Of a DNA stretch of 64,000 nucleotides, positions 17,737 through 27,178 are shown in pieces. Every line of letters starts with the position of its first letter. Positions within the stretch are counted from its first letter, which is position 1. Below the pieces are notes generated by a model. The model did not search any database, was not told the DNA's origin, and saw only the letters and a list, made by a program, of their open reading frames with translations. The translations under genes and the position numbers were made by a program. Origin of the DNA: Anaeromonas sp052088025 (GTDB lineage: Bacteria > Bacillota > Clostridia > Tissierellales > SIT17); contig NZ_JBQCYD010000005.1 of assembly GCF_052088025.1 (NCBI RefSeq), positions 17,650 to 81,649 of the forward strand, read 5' to 3'.

Positions 17737-20700
17737 TTATATATCATTTTTTCCATTTCTCAAACTATCTATTTTCTCAAATATTTGTTCTAACTTAGTA
17801 AGTATCTTGTCTTGACTTATATTATTAAGTTTATATTTCACAGACGGTTTACTAGATAAATCAAATGTCATATTTCTACCAAATATCTCATATAAACCAT
17901 TTATAATCTCTGGAGTCATATTAGAATTTTTATCAAATTCAAGTATAAGCATATCATCCTTTTGTGATAAGTTTGTGAACAAGAGTTTATTTGCAAGACC
18001 TTTTATATATCCAATCCTAAGTAAATTATCCACAGGCCTTGGAAGATCTCCATATCTATCTATTAATTCTTCTAATAAGTCATTATATTCTTCCTTGTTT
18101 TCTATTGTTGTAATTCTCTTATACATCCTGATTTTTTGTTCTGTACTTTCAATATACCTATCTGGAATAAATCCATCTACACTTATATCAACTGTAGTTT
18201 CTACTAAGGATTTGTCTACATTCCCCTTTAGTTTATTTACAGTTTCTTCAAGGTATTTTACATATAAATCATAGCCTACAAGTGTCATGTGACCATGTTG
18301 CTCTGCACCTAAAATATTTCCTGCTCCCCTTATTTCTAAATCCCTCATAGCAATTTTAAAACCCGATCCAAATTCTGTGAATTCCTTTATGGCCTTTAAT
18401 CTCTTTTCTGCTACTTCTGTAAGCACCTTATCCTTTTCATAAGTAAAATAAGCAAAGGCTATTCTATTTGATCTACCAACTCTACCTCTTAATTGGTAAA
18501 GTTGAGATAAGCCCATCTTATCTGCATCATGTATTATCATAGTATTTACATTTGAAATATCAAGTCCGGTTTCAATTATAGTAGTACATACTAAAACATC
18601 ATATTCGCCATCCATGAAATCAAGCATTACTTTTTCAAGTTCTCTTTCACTCATTTGACCATGGCCTACAGCTATTCTTGCTTCAGGTATTAATTCATTT
18701 AACCTAGCAGCCATTTTTTTAATCCCACGAACTCTATTATATACAAAATATACCTGACCATTTCTATTGATTTCTTTAATTATAGCTTCGCGGATCATAT
18801 TCTCCTTATATTCAACCACATAGGTTTGAACCGGATATCTTTCTTCGGGTGGTTCTTCTATTACTGACATGTCCCTTGCTCCTATAAGGGCCATATGAAG
18901 GGTTCTAGGTATTGGTGTAGCTGTTAAGGTTAATACATCTACTGATTCTTTTATTTCTTTTATACTTTCCTTATGTTTTACTCCAAATCTTTGTTCTTCA
19001 TCTACTATTAAAAGACCTAGGTCCTTATATTTTACATCTTTATTTAATAATCTGTGCGTCCCTACAATTATATCTATATTACCACTTTTAAGATCTCTAA
19101 TTATCTCTTTTTGCCTCTTAGGTGTCCTAAATCTACTTAGCATTTCTATATTGATTGGAAAGTCACTAAATCTCTCTACCATAGTATTAAAATGTTGTTG
19201 GGCAAGTATGGTAGTGGGTACAAGTATAGATACTTGTTTTCCGTCTAAGGTAGCTTTAAATGCTGCCCTTAGTGCTACTTCAGTCTTCCCATATCCTACA
19301 TCTCCACATAATAACCTATCCATAGGAGAGGGATTTTCCATATCTTCTTTAATGTCTTCTATAGATTTAAGTTGATCATTAGTTTCCTCATAAGGAAATG
19401 TATCTTCAAATTGATTTTGCCAAGGCTGATCTTTTGAAAAACTAAATCCTTTCACCGTACTTCTCTTTGCATAGAGTTGTAATAGATCTATTGCCATTTC
19501 TTTTATTGCTTTTTTAACTTTGTTTTTTGTTCTAGACCATTCTCCACTGCCCAGTTTAGATACCTTGGCTTTTCCTGCATCTTGACCAATATATTTTTGT
19601 ATTAAATCCATTTGTTCTACTGGTATATATAATCGATCTTCTCCTGAATATTTAACAGATAAATAATCTTTTTTTATACCATCTACTGCTAATTGTTCCA
19701 TCCCAATATATTTACCTATACCATGGTTTTCATGTACTACATAATCTCCTACTTTTAAATCTCTAAAAGAATTTATTTTCTTTTGATCTTTTTTATCTCT
19801 TTTACTTCTTTTTCTTTTTATAGTGCCAAAAACTTCTTTATCACTTATTATCATAAATTTAATGTCTGGATATTCAAAGCCTTGAGATATTGTTCCAGGA
19901 ACTATTACTATCTGTCCTGTTTTAATATCTATGTTATAATCAGAGGAAAATGATACTTGTATACCTTCTTCTTTTAAATTATCTCTAAGTCTTTTACCTC
20001 TATCTTCAGTGCCTGATAATATAATGATTTTATAGCCTTTATAGGTAAGCCTATTTAGTTCATCTTTTAATATATCTATTTTATTATGAAAAGCTTGAAC
20101 AGATTTAGTAGAAATGCTTATTATTTTTTTAGGCTTAAAGTTTTTATTGTTTTTTAAAAGTCCTGTTATTGTAAGTATGTTCTTTTCTTTTAATAGTTCA
20201 ATCATGTCTTCATAATCACAAAAAATATTTTTATGAGAATTTAATACTTCCCCAGATTCATAAAGTTCCCTATACTTTTCTAAGAATTCTTCATTTAATG
20301 ATTTCATATTTTCATCTATTCTATTTGGTTCATCTATTAAAATAGAAACATTATTTTTGAAAAAATCTATTACATTGGATAAATCATTGATCATATATGG
20401 AAGAACAATATCTGAGTTTTCTATAGAAAGATTATTATTTATCTTCTCTATATAGAATTCAAATTTATCATTTAATTTTTCTGACTTTAATTCTTCCTTA
20501 CTATTTTTAAATTTAGATAAAGTTTTCTTCAACTCTTTTTTTATCTGATTTTCTATATCATTTTTAGAGTCTTCTTCTATGAATATTTCTTTTGCAGGTG
20601 TTATTGTAGCTATAGTATAATTTTCTATCGACCTTTGATCCTTCAAACTAAATGTTCTTATAGAATCTACTTCATCATCAAAAAGTTCAATTCTGTAAGG

Positions 20701-21267
20701 ATCTTCACTTGTGGTAGGGAAAAAATCAATTATTCCACCCCTTATACTAAATTGAGCCTCACTTTCTATCATGTCAACTCTTTCGTATCCTTGAATTACT
20801 AATGAATTTATAATATCATTTAATATTAATTTTTCTCCGAACTTTATTTCTTTTTTATATTTTTTAAATATATTCTTCTTCATAACCCTATTTAATATTG
20901 ATTCCATAGATGCAACCACTATTATATTTTCATCATTTATAAGTTTATCAAGTACTTTTATCCTTTGATTTGATATATCATTACTTACTGCATCAAAATC
21001 ATAAAGCACTAATTGACGCGATGGAAAAAGCTCAGAATTTTTCACATCAAATAATGCTAAATCTTCTATTATAGATTTAGCTCTTAATTCATCATAAGTT
21101 ATTATAAGTACCTGTCTTTTCATGTCTTCTTTCATAGCATATGCCATGTGAGATATGTTTTCTCTTGATAAGCCATGAAGGGATATTGGTGATATATCTT
21201 TTTTAAAATCTTTTATTATTTCATTATAAGAAGAAAGATTTTTTAGTTGTTCTTTAAATACATTCAT
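17737..21267 (-). CDS. mfd: Transcription-repair coupling factor
   Basis: 1176-residue DNA translocase that removes stalled RNA polymerase and recruits UvrA. In order: UvrB-like N-terminus with the UvrA-binding region (IRGGIIDFFP), the RNA-polymerase-interaction domain (VGDYVVHENHGIGKY), the RecG-like helicase core (Walker A GDVGYGKTE, DEEQRFG, TATPIPRTL, QLRGRVGRSNR) and the C-terminal TRCF domain. It follows pth, as in Bacillus, but fin (yabK) is missing from the 65-base gap, which holds only a hairpin. Confidence 0.98.
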   Translation of the reverse strand: MNVFKEQLKNLSSYNEIIKDFKKDISPISLHGLSRENISHMAYAMKEDMKRQVLIITYDELRAKSIIEDLALFDVKNSELFPSRQLVLYDFDAVSNDISNQRIKVLDKLINDENIIVVASMESILNRVMKKNIFKKYKKEIKFGEKLILNDIINSLVIQGYERVDMIESEAQFSIRGGIIDFFPTTSEDPYRIELFDDEVDSIRTFSLKDQRSIENYTIATITPAKEIFIEEDSKNDIENQIKKELKKTLSKFKNSKEELKSEKLNDKFEFYIEKINNNLSIENSDIVLPYMINDLSNVIDFFKNNVSILIDEPNRIDENMKSLNEEFLEKYRELYESGEVLNSHKNIFCDYEDMIELLKEKNILTITGLLKNNKNFKPKKIISISTKSVQAFHNKIDILKDELNRLTYKGYKIIILSGTEDRGKRLRDNLKEEGIQVSFSSDYNIDIKTGQIVIVPGTISQGFEYPDIKFMIISDKEVFGTIKRKRSKRDKKDQKKINSFRDLKVGDYVVHENHGIGKYIGMEQLAVDGIKKDYLSVKYSGEDRLYIPVEQMDLIQKYIGQDAGKAKVSKLGSGEWSRTKNKVKKAIKEMAIDLLQLYAKRSTVKGFSFSKDQPWQNQFEDTFPYEETNDQLKSIEDIKEDMENPSPMDRLLCGDVGYGKTEVALRAAFKATLDGKQVSILVPTTILAQQHFNTMVERFSDFPINIEMLSRFRTPKRQKEIIRDLKSGNIDIIVGTHRLLNKDVKYKDLGLLIVDEEQRFGVKHKESIKEIKESVDVLTLTATPIPRTLHMALIGARDMSVIEEPPEERYPVQTYVVEYKENMIREAIIKEINRNGQVYFVYNRVRGIKKMAARLNELIPEARIAVGHGQMSERELEKVMLDFMDGEYDVLVCTTIIETGLDISNVNTMIIHDADKMGLSQLYQLRGRVGRSNRIAFAYFTYEKDKVLTEVAEKRLKAIKEFTEFGSGFKIAMRDLEIRGAGNILGAEQHGHMTLVGYDLYVKYLEETVNKLKGNVDKSLVETTVDISVDGFIPDRYIESTEQKIRMYKRITTIENKEEYNDLLEELIDRYGDLPRPVDNLLRIGYIKGLANKLLFTNLSQKDDMLILEFDKNSNMTPEIINGLYEIFGRNMTFDLSSKPSVKYKLNNISQDKILTKLEQIFEKIDSLRNGKNDI

Positions 21268-21288
21268 ATACTCGCTCCTTAAATACCT

Positions 21289-21317
21289 TTAGCCTAGGAT
21301 GACTATCCTAGGCCTAA
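21289..21317 (-). other. Intercistronic hairpin between pth and mfd
   Basis: Stem TTAG-CCTAGGAT / ATCCTAGG-CTAA with a four-base loop and one bulged G. There is no T-tract on the mfd side, so it is more likely an mRNA processing or stability element than a terminator. Confidence 0.55.
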
Positions 21318-21332
21318 TAAGCATTCATTTGT

Positions 21333-21893
21333 TTAACTATTATATATATTCATTGCTTTTTCTAAATCTGTATTCATTATTTCTTCTATTGCTTTAGATG
21401 CTCTTAAAATACTATCATCTACTAATTCTCTAGCTTCTTTACTAAAAGCTCCAAGTACATGATTTATTAAATCTTTTTCACCACTTGGTTTACCTATTCC
21501 TATTCTAATCCTTGGAAAATTATCATCCTTTAAATGATATATTATAGATTTCATACCATTATGACTTCCTGCACTACCTTTTTTTCTAATTCTAATATTT
21601 CCTATTGGTATATCTATATCATCATATACTACTATGATATTTTCTATGGGTATTTTATAAAAATCAGCAAAACCTCTAACTGATATTCCACTGTTATTCA
21701 TATATGTTTGAGGTTTTATAAGTATTACCTTTTCTCCATTTATAGTTATTTCACCATATAGTGATTGATGTTTAATTTTTTCTACTTTTACATTTAATTT
21801 TTCTGCTAATAAATTAATCATGTCAAAACCTACATTATGTTTAGTATCCCTATACTTTTTGCCCGGATTTCCAAGCCCTACTACTAAATACAA
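21333..21893 (-). CDS. pth: Peptidyl-tRNA hydrolase (SpoVC)
   Basis: Releases peptides from tRNAs dropped by the ribosome; essential in bacteria. It has GLGNPGKKYRDTKHNVGFD with the catalytic His, then PQTYMNNSG and YDDIDIPIGNIRIRKKGSAGSHNGMKS. I set the start at TTG 21893 (186 residues; M-YLVVGLGNPG), eight bases after AAGGAG; the GTG three codons upstream abuts the binding site. It follows prs by 17 bases. The ctc gene found between them in Bacillus is absent. Confidence 0.96.
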   Translation of the reverse strand: MYLVVGLGNPGKKYRDTKHNVGFDMINLLAEKLNVKVEKIKHQSLYGEITINGEKVILIKPQTYMNNSGISVRGFADFYKIPIENIIVVYDDIDIPIGNIRIRKKGSAGSHNGMKSIIYHLKDDNFPRIRIGIGKPSGEKDLINHVLGAFSKEARELVDDSILRASKAIEEIMNTDLEKAMNIYNS

Positions 21894-21910
21894 TTCTTTC
21901 ACTCCTTGGT

Positions 21911-22864
21911 TTACTTAAAAAGTTTACTTACTGATTTATTTGAGTAGATTCTATTTATTGCATCTGCAAATAATGGAGCTATTGATACAATTTCTATTTT
22001 ATCTATTTGTTTTTCTTCTGATAAAGGTATTGAATCTGTTATTATCAATTTTTCTATAACTGATTCTTCTAATCTTTCTATAGCAGGGCCTGATAAAACA
22101 GCATGAGTACAAGCAGCATATACTTTGTTAGCTCCAAAATCTTTAAGTACCTTTGCAGCTTTTGCCATTGAACCTGCTGTATCTATTATATCATCTATTA
22201 TTATTACATCTTTACCTTTAACATCACCTATAACATTCATAACTTCAGATACATTTGCTTTTGGTCTTCTTTTTTCTATTATTGCTATAGGTAAATCTAC
22301 AATAGATGCAAAGTTACGAGCACGTCTTACTCCACCTATATCTGGAGATACTATTACAGTATCTTTGTTTATTCTATCCTTTTTTATACAATCCTTTGCA
22401 AGTATTGGCACTCCTAATAAATGATCTACTGGTATATTGAAGTATCCTTGAAGCTGAGTTGCATGTAAGTCCATTGTAACTACTCTATCTGCTCCTGCTA
22501 CTGATATCAAATCTGCTATAAGTTTAGATGTGATAGGATCTCTTGCTTTTACCTTTCTATCTTGTCTTGCATATCCATAGTAAGGTATAACAGCATTGAT
22601 TCTACCTGCTGATGCTCTTTTTAGTGCATCTATCATTATCAACATTTCCATAAGATTTTCATTTACAGGAGGATTTGTAGGTTGTATTACAAATACATCT
22701 GCTCCCCTTACCGTTTCATTGATGTTTACAGATATCTCTCCATCACTAAACCTAGTTACTTCTGAATCACCTAAAGGTACTCCTGCTGCTTTTGAAATTT
22801 TTTCAGCTAATTCTTTATTTGCATTACCAGAAAAAATCTTTATGTCTCTTCCCATTACTTGCAT
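21911..22864 (-). CDS. prs: Ribose-phosphate pyrophosphokinase
   Basis: Makes PRPP from ribose 5-phosphate and ATP, the substrate of hprT and of the PurR-regulated pathway encoded nearby. 317 residues. It has the catalytic flexible-loop region YYGYARQDRKVKARDPI, the metal site TMDLHATQLQGYF, and the PRPP loop VIIIDDIIDTAGS. The glmU-prs order (22-base gap) is conserved with Bacillus gcaD-prs. Confidence 0.98.
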   Translation of the reverse strand: MQVMGRDIKIFSGNANKELAEKISKAAGVPLGDSEVTRFSDGEISVNINETVRGADVFVIQPTNPPVNENLMEMLIMIDALKRASAGRINAVIPYYGYARQDRKVKARDPITSKLIADLISVAGADRVVTMDLHATQLQGYFNIPVDHLLGVPILAKDCIKKDRINKDTVIVSPDIGGVRRARNFASIVDLPIAIIEKRRPKANVSEVMNVIGDVKGKDVIIIDDIIDTAGSMAKAAKVLKDFGANKVYAACTHAVLSGPAIERLEESVIEKLIITDSIPLSEEKQIDKIEIVSIAPLFADAINRIYSNKSVSKLFK

Positions 22865-22886
22865 TATATATCCTCCTAATAGTTTG

Positions 22887-24263
22887 TTATTTATTTTTTT
22901 TATTAAATACCCAATTTGATTTATTTACTTGCCTTGCGCGAGCTATAGATAAATCTCCTTCTCTTACTTCATCTGTAATAGTAGATCCTGCTGCAATATA
23001 GCCATGATCTCTAACTATTACTGGTGCTACTAAGTTAGAATTACTTCCTATAAAAGCATTATTTCCTACTGTGGATCTGAATTTATTTCTACCATCATAA
23101 TTTACAAATACTACTCCACAGCCTATATTTACATTTTCTCCAACATCAGCATCTCCTACATATGAAAGATGTGATGCTTTAGAGTTATCTCCTATAGTAG
23201 CATTTTTAATTTCTACAAAGTCACCGATTTTAACATTTTTACCTATATTACTTTTTGGCCTTAAATATGCATTTGGACCTATATTAGTATCATCATCTAC
23301 AAAACTTTCTATAAGCGTGGATGACTTTATATTTATTCTATCACTGATTATAGTATCTGTGATACTTGTACTTCCTTCAATTACACAGTCACATCCAATT
23401 TTAGTTTTACCTTTTAAGATTGTTCCAGGATAAATTATTGTATCTCTTCCTATTTCTACACTTTTTTCTATATAAGTATTTTTAGGATCTATTAATGTAA
23501 CCCCATTTAACATGTGATAATCATTAATTTTTTCTCTCATAATTTCTTCCGCTTGTGATAATTGAATTTTAGAATTTACTCCAAGTATTTCTTTATTATC
23601 CTTTAAAATATATCCATCTACGTTATAACCTTTATCAGATAATATCTTTATAGTATCTGTTATATAATATTCATTTTGAGAGTTTTCATTTGTTAAACTC
23701 TTTAGTGCATATTTTAAAGCACTACCTTTAAACATAAAAATTCCAGAATTTATTTCTTTTATTTCTCTTTCTATTTCTGTTGCATCTTTATGTTCTATTA
23801 TACCTATTATATTCCCATTTTCTTGTCTTTTTATTCTACCATAGCCTGTTGTATCTTCAAATTCTGCTGTTAAAACTACAGCATCTAAATCATATTTATT
23901 GCTATAATCTACAAGTTCCTTTAAAGTTTCACCTTCTATCAAAGGAGTATCTCCTGTAAGTATTATAACTTTATCAGAATCAGATATATGCTCCTCTGCT
24001 TGCATAACTGCAAAGCCTGTCCCATATGGTTCATTTTCACCAATAGGTTGATTTTCAAATACTATGTTTTCTCCTTGTAAAATATCTTTAACTTTTTCTT
24101 TGCCATGTCCTACAATTACTATATTTTTCTCACAACCAGCTTCTTCAGCTGCATCAATTACATGACCTGCCATAGGTTTTCCACATACATTATGTGCTAC
24201 TTTTGGTATGTTTGAATTCATTCTAGTTCCTTCACCAGCTGCAAGTATTACAGAAATTATCAT
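22887..24263 (-). CDS. glmU: Bifunctional UDP-N-acetylglucosamine pyrophosphorylase/glucosamine-1-phosphate acetyltransferase
   Basis: Makes UDP-GlcNAc for peptidoglycan. The N-terminal pyrophosphorylase begins ILAAGEGTRMNSNIPKVAH. The C-terminal left-handed beta helix has hexapeptide repeats (IGDFVEIKNATIGDNSKASHL, VNIGCGVVFVNYDGRNKF). 458 residues, normal. The binding site is GAGGTG. It lies after spoVG and before prs. Confidence 0.98.
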   Translation of the reverse strand: MIISVILAAGEGTRMNSNIPKVAHNVCGKPMAGHVIDAAEEAGCEKNIVIVGHGKEKVKDILQGENIVFENQPIGENEPYGTGFAVMQAEEHISDSDKVIILTGDTPLIEGETLKELVDYSNKYDLDAVVLTAEFEDTTGYGRIKRQENGNIIGIIEHKDATEIEREIKEINSGIFMFKGSALKYALKSLTNENSQNEYYITDTIKILSDKGYNVDGYILKDNKEILGVNSKIQLSQAEEIMREKINDYHMLNGVTLIDPKNTYIEKSVEIGRDTIIYPGTILKGKTKIGCDCVIEGSTSITDTIISDRINIKSSTLIESFVDDDTNIGPNAYLRPKSNIGKNVKIGDFVEIKNATIGDNSKASHLSYVGDADVGENVNIGCGVVFVNYDGRNKFRSTVGNNAFIGSNSNLVAPVIVRDHGYIAAGSTITDEVREGDLSIARARQVNKSNWVFNKKNK

Positions 24264-24339
24264 TTTAACACCTCTATTATTAAAATCTCTTTTTCCATAT
24301 ATATTATAACAGAAAGATAGGATATTTTATAGGGCAAAG

Positions 24340-24377
24340 TAAAAAAGATACCTAAATATAGATAAAGGTATCTTTAA
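24340..24377 (-). terminator. Intrinsic terminator after spoVG
   Basis: Hairpin AAAGATACCT / AGGTATCTTT with a six-T tail on the minus strand. Confidence 0.8.
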
Positions 24378-24384
24378 GATTTAA

Positions 24385-24669
24385 TTAAGCATTAACTAAT
24401 TCTTCTTGTTTTTCATTTAATTCTATTTCATATTCTTTAAACACTGCCTCTTGAATTCTCATTCTAGTATCTGAATTAATAGGGTGGGATACATCTCTAA
24501 ACTCTCCATCAGCCATTTTTCTACTTGGCATAGCTACAAACAGACCATTTATCCCCTCTATTACTTTGATATCATGAACTACAAATTCATGATCAAATGT
24601 TACAGAAACTATTGCTTTCATTTTACCTGTTTCATTTATCTTTCTAATTCTTACGTCAGTTACCTCCAT
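24385..24669 (-). CDS. spoVG: Septation/regulatory protein SpoVG
   Basis: 94-residue nucleic-acid-binding regulator that affects asymmetric septation. It has MEVTDVRIRKI, the conserved GLFVAMPSRK and FRDVSHPINSDTRMRIQEAV. The start is ATG 24669 behind AGGGGGTG; an ATG seven codons upstream has no binding site. A sigma-H-type promoter lies about 54 bases upstream, as in Bacillus, where spoVG is a classic sigma-H gene. Its own terminator makes it a single-gene unit. Confidence 0.97.
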   Translation of the reverse strand: MEVTDVRIRKINETGKMKAIVSVTFDHEFVVHDIKVIEGINGLFVAMPSRKMADGEFRDVSHPINSDTRMRIQEAVFKEYEIELNEKQEELVNA

Positions 24670-24722
24670 CTCTTTACACCCCCTAAGCATTATAGATGAT
24701 AGAATTATTTTACTTACTATCT

Positions 24723-24751
24723 ATATTCTCTATAAATCCTCAAATTCCTTC
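24723..24751 (-). promoter_or_regulatory. Sigma-H-like promoter of spoVG
   Basis: On the minus strand GAAGGAATT (24743-24751), an 11-base gap and AGAGAATAT (24723-24731). This matches the sigma-H consensus RNAGGAWWW-N11/12-RNNGAATWW at every fixed position. Confidence 0.7.
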
Positions 24752-24795
24752 TTTTTTTATGAAATTAATTTGATTTTTTTTAATATTTAAAAATA

Positions 24796-25614
24796 TTAAA
24801 AAATTTCTTGATTTGGCTCTATTTCAATTTCATGTTTTTCTGGATTCATACTCTTTAAATTTAATAGGGCTGTATAATCATCTATTAATTTTTCTTTTGG
24901 TTCAGGTGTATTTATAACTACTCCAATACCTACAACTTCTGCCTTAAATTCTTTCATCATATCTCTCATTCCTCTTGCAGTTCCTCCAGCTTTCATAAAG
25001 TCATCTATTATCAAAACTCTAGAGTTCTCTTTCATTGCTTTTTTAGATAAAAACATAGTTTGTATTTTATTGGTAGAACCTGATATATAATTTATACTTA
25101 CTGTAGCTCCTTCTGTGACTTTTAAATCTTTTCTTATTATTATTAGTGGCACATTTAGTATTTTTGCTGTCATGCTAGCAAGAGGTATCCCTTTAGTTTC
25201 AACAGTCACTACATAATCTATATTTTTATCCCAAAATTTAGTAGCAAATATTCTGCTCATTTTATATGATATATTAGGTGAATAAAGTAAATCTGACATA
25301 TATATAAATCCACCTGTTATCATTCTTTCTGGATCCATAAATTTATTGGATATATCCTTTAAAAATATCTCGGCATTTTCATTTGAAATAGTAGGTATAA
25401 ACTTAACACCACCACTTGCACCAGCTATTGTAACAATTTTACCTAAATCTAATGTTTCTACTAGTTCTTTTATCATCATGATATCTTCACTTATACTTGA
25501 CTTTGCAGTATCAAATATATTATTAAAATAATTATAAGTAAATATTTCATTTGTTCTTTCTGTAAGTATATTCATTATTACTGCTAATCTATCTTTTCTA
25601 TTAAACTTTTTCAC
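24796..25614 (-). CDS. purR: Purine repressor PurR (Bacillus type)
   Basis: 272 residues: an N-terminal winged helix (KKFNRKDRLAVIMNILTERTNEIFTYNYF, AKSSISEDIMMI) and a C-terminal phosphoribosyltransferase-like domain whose PRPP loop is VLIIDDFMKAGGT. PRPP relieves repression in Bacillus. I set the start at GTG 25614, eight bases after AAGGAG; this gives the family beginning, and earlier in-frame codons overlap the promoter. A PurBox-like inverted repeat in its own promoter suggests autoregulation. Confidence 0.95.
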   Translation of the reverse strand: MKKFNRKDRLAVIMNILTERTNEIFTYNYFNNIFDTAKSSISEDIMMIKELVETLDLGKIVTIAGASGGVKFIPTISNENAEIFLKDISNKFMDPERMITGGFIYMSDLLYSPNISYKMSRIFATKFWDKNIDYVVTVETKGIPLASMTAKILNVPLIIIRKDLKVTEGATVSINYISGSTNKIQTMFLSKKAMKENSRVLIIDDFMKAGGTARGMRDMMKEFKAEVVGIGVVINTPEPKEKLIDDYTALLNLKSMNPEKHEIEIEPNQEIF

Positions 25615-25629
25615 AAAATTCACTCCTTG

Positions 25630-25665
25630 ACGAATAATAAACTCTATTAATTCTATTTTATTCGT
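25630..25665 (-). promoter_or_regulatory. PurBox-like inverted repeat upstream of purR
   Basis: Perfect 8-bp arms ACGAATAA / TTATTCGT, 20 bases apart, carry the CGAA/TTCG cores typical of paired PurR boxes. One arm sits in the promoter spacer, the other next to the ribosome-binding site. The spacing is close to, but not proven equal to, the known PurBox pair. Confidence 0.45.
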
Positions 25666-25683
25666 TTTTGAGATATTTATCAA
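25655..25683 (-). promoter_or_regulatory. Sigma-A promoter of purR
   Basis: On the minus strand TTGATA (25678-25683), a 17-base gap and TAAAAT (25655-25660). Confidence 0.65.
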
Positions 25684-25713
25684 TGATATTAGCTTTTTAT
25701 TTTATATATTTTT

Positions 25714-25752
25714 AACTTGTGATATAATCTTGAAGTGTAGATATCACAAGTT
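25714..25752 (+). promoter_or_regulatory. murC promoter with overlapping inverted repeat
   Basis: An extended -10 TGATATAAT (TATAAT at 25723-25728) precedes murC. A perfect 12-bp inverted repeat, AACTTGTGATAT (25714-25725) and ATATCACAAGTT (25741-25752), starts just upstream of this -10, overlaps its first bases and runs across the expected start site. It could be an operator or an mRNA 5' hairpin. Confidence 0.6.
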
Positions 25753-25792
25753 TTGGAAATAATAGATGTAATATAAATTAGGAGGAAATTTT

Positions 25793-27178
25793 ATGTTAAA
25801 TTTTGATATAGATAAATCAAATTACAAAAAAATACATTTTATAGGAATTGGCGGTATTAGTATGAGTGGTCTTGCTCATATTTTATTAAATAAAAATTAC
25901 ACAGTTACAGGTTCCGACATGAATGATTCTAATATAATAGAAAAATTAAGAGATGATGGGGCTATTATACATATTGGACATGATTCTAATAATATAAATG
26001 ATGTAGACTTGATAGTATATACTTCAGCTATAGGTGAAGATAATCCAGAATATGCCTTTGCAAAAGAAAATGATATACCTATGATGGATAGAGCAACTTT
26101 TCTTGGAGAGATCATGAGAGGATATAAAAATTCTATAGCAGTAGCTGGAACTCATGGAAAAACGAGTACAACAGGAATGATATCATCAATACTTGTAAAT
26201 TCAAAAATAGACTCAACTATTCTTTTAGGTGGAGAATTAGATTGTATTGATGGAAATGTTAAAATTGGAAATAATGAATTACTACTTACAGAAGCTTGTG
26301 AGTATAGGGGCAATTTCTTGAAATTCAACCCTACAGTAGGAATAATATTAAATATAGATGAAGATCATCTAGATTATTTTACTGGTATTGAACATATTAA
26401 AGATACCTTTAAAGAATTCATAGATTTGATACCTAATACCGGCTCTTTAATAGTAAATGGTGATGATAGTAATGTTAAAGATATAATTAGTAAGGATAGA
26501 AAAAATGTCATAAGGTTTGGTCTTTCAAGAGAAAATGATTATTATGCAGACAATATAAAATATGACAAGAAGGGCTATGGAAGCTTTGATTTATATATTA
26601 ATAATGAATTTATTTCAAATATAAAACTCAATGTTGTAGGTGAACATAATATATTAAATTCCCTATCATCGATTGCTGCTACTTATGTTTCTGGTGTTGA
26701 AATAGATGTTATTAAAAGTGGTCTTGAAACTTTTGTAGGTACTCATAGAAGGTTTGAAGATAAAGGAATAGTTTCTGGAATACAAATAATAGATGATTAT
26801 GCTCATCATCCGACAGAAATCAAAGCTACCCTAAGTTCTATAGGAGATATTTATAAGAATATTTATTGTGTTTTTCAACCGCATACTTATACAAGAACCA
26901 AATCACTTTTAAAGGAATTTGGAAAATGCTTCATAGGAGTAGATCAAGTGATTGTTACAGATATATATGCAGCAAGGGAGAAAGATACAGGAATAGTGAA
27001 TTCCAAACAATTAGTTGATGAGATAAATAATAACGGAGTAAAGAGTGTTTTTATAAATACTTTTGAAGAAACCCTAGATTTCCTAGAAAAAACTGTGGAT
27101 AAAGGTGATTTAATCATCACTGTAGGTGCAGGAGATGTGTATAAGATTGGGGATATGTTTAAAGAAATAAAAAGATAA
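25793..27178 (+). CDS. murC: UDP-N-acetylmuramate--L-alanine ligase
   Basis: Adds L-Ala to UDP-MurNAc in the cytosolic stage of peptidoglycan synthesis. 461 residues: an N-terminal Rossmann part with GIGGISMSGLAHILL, the ATP loop GTHGKTST, the central ligase domain (LTEACEYRGNFLKF, LNIDEDHLDYF) and a C-terminal domain with DDYAHHPTEI and QPHTYTR. The binding site is AGGAGG. Divergent from purR and monocistronic, with a strong terminator after it. Confidence 0.98.
   Translation: MLNFDIDKSNYKKIHFIGIGGISMSGLAHILLNKNYTVTGSDMNDSNIIEKLRDDGAIIHIGHDSNNINDVDLIVYTSAIGEDNPEYAFAKENDIPMMDRATFLGEIMRGYKNSIAVAGTHGKTSTTGMISSILVNSKIDSTILLGGELDCIDGNVKIGNNELLLTEACEYRGNFLKFNPTVGIILNIDEDHLDYFTGIEHIKDTFKEFIDLIPNTGSLIVNGDDSNVKDIISKDRKNVIRFGLSRENDYYADNIKYDKKGYGSFDLYINNEFISNIKLNVVGEHNILNSLSSIAATYVSGVEIDVIKSGLETFVGTHRRFEDKGIVSGIQIIDDYAHHPTEIKATLSSIGDIYKNIYCVFQPHTYTRTKSLLKEFGKCFIGVDQVIVTDIYAAREKDTGIVNSKQLVDEINNNGVKSVFINTFEETLDFLEKTVDKGDLIITVGAGDVYKIGDMFKEIKR

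Noticed and set aside
21289..21317. Hairpin between pth and mfd as a terminator.
   Set aside because: There is no T-run after the stem and mfd follows closely; called an intercistronic hairpin instead.
25714..25752. Rex-type operator because of TTGTGA and TCACAA half sites.
   Set aside because: The half sites are too far apart for the Rex consensus (TTGTGA-N6-TCACAA).
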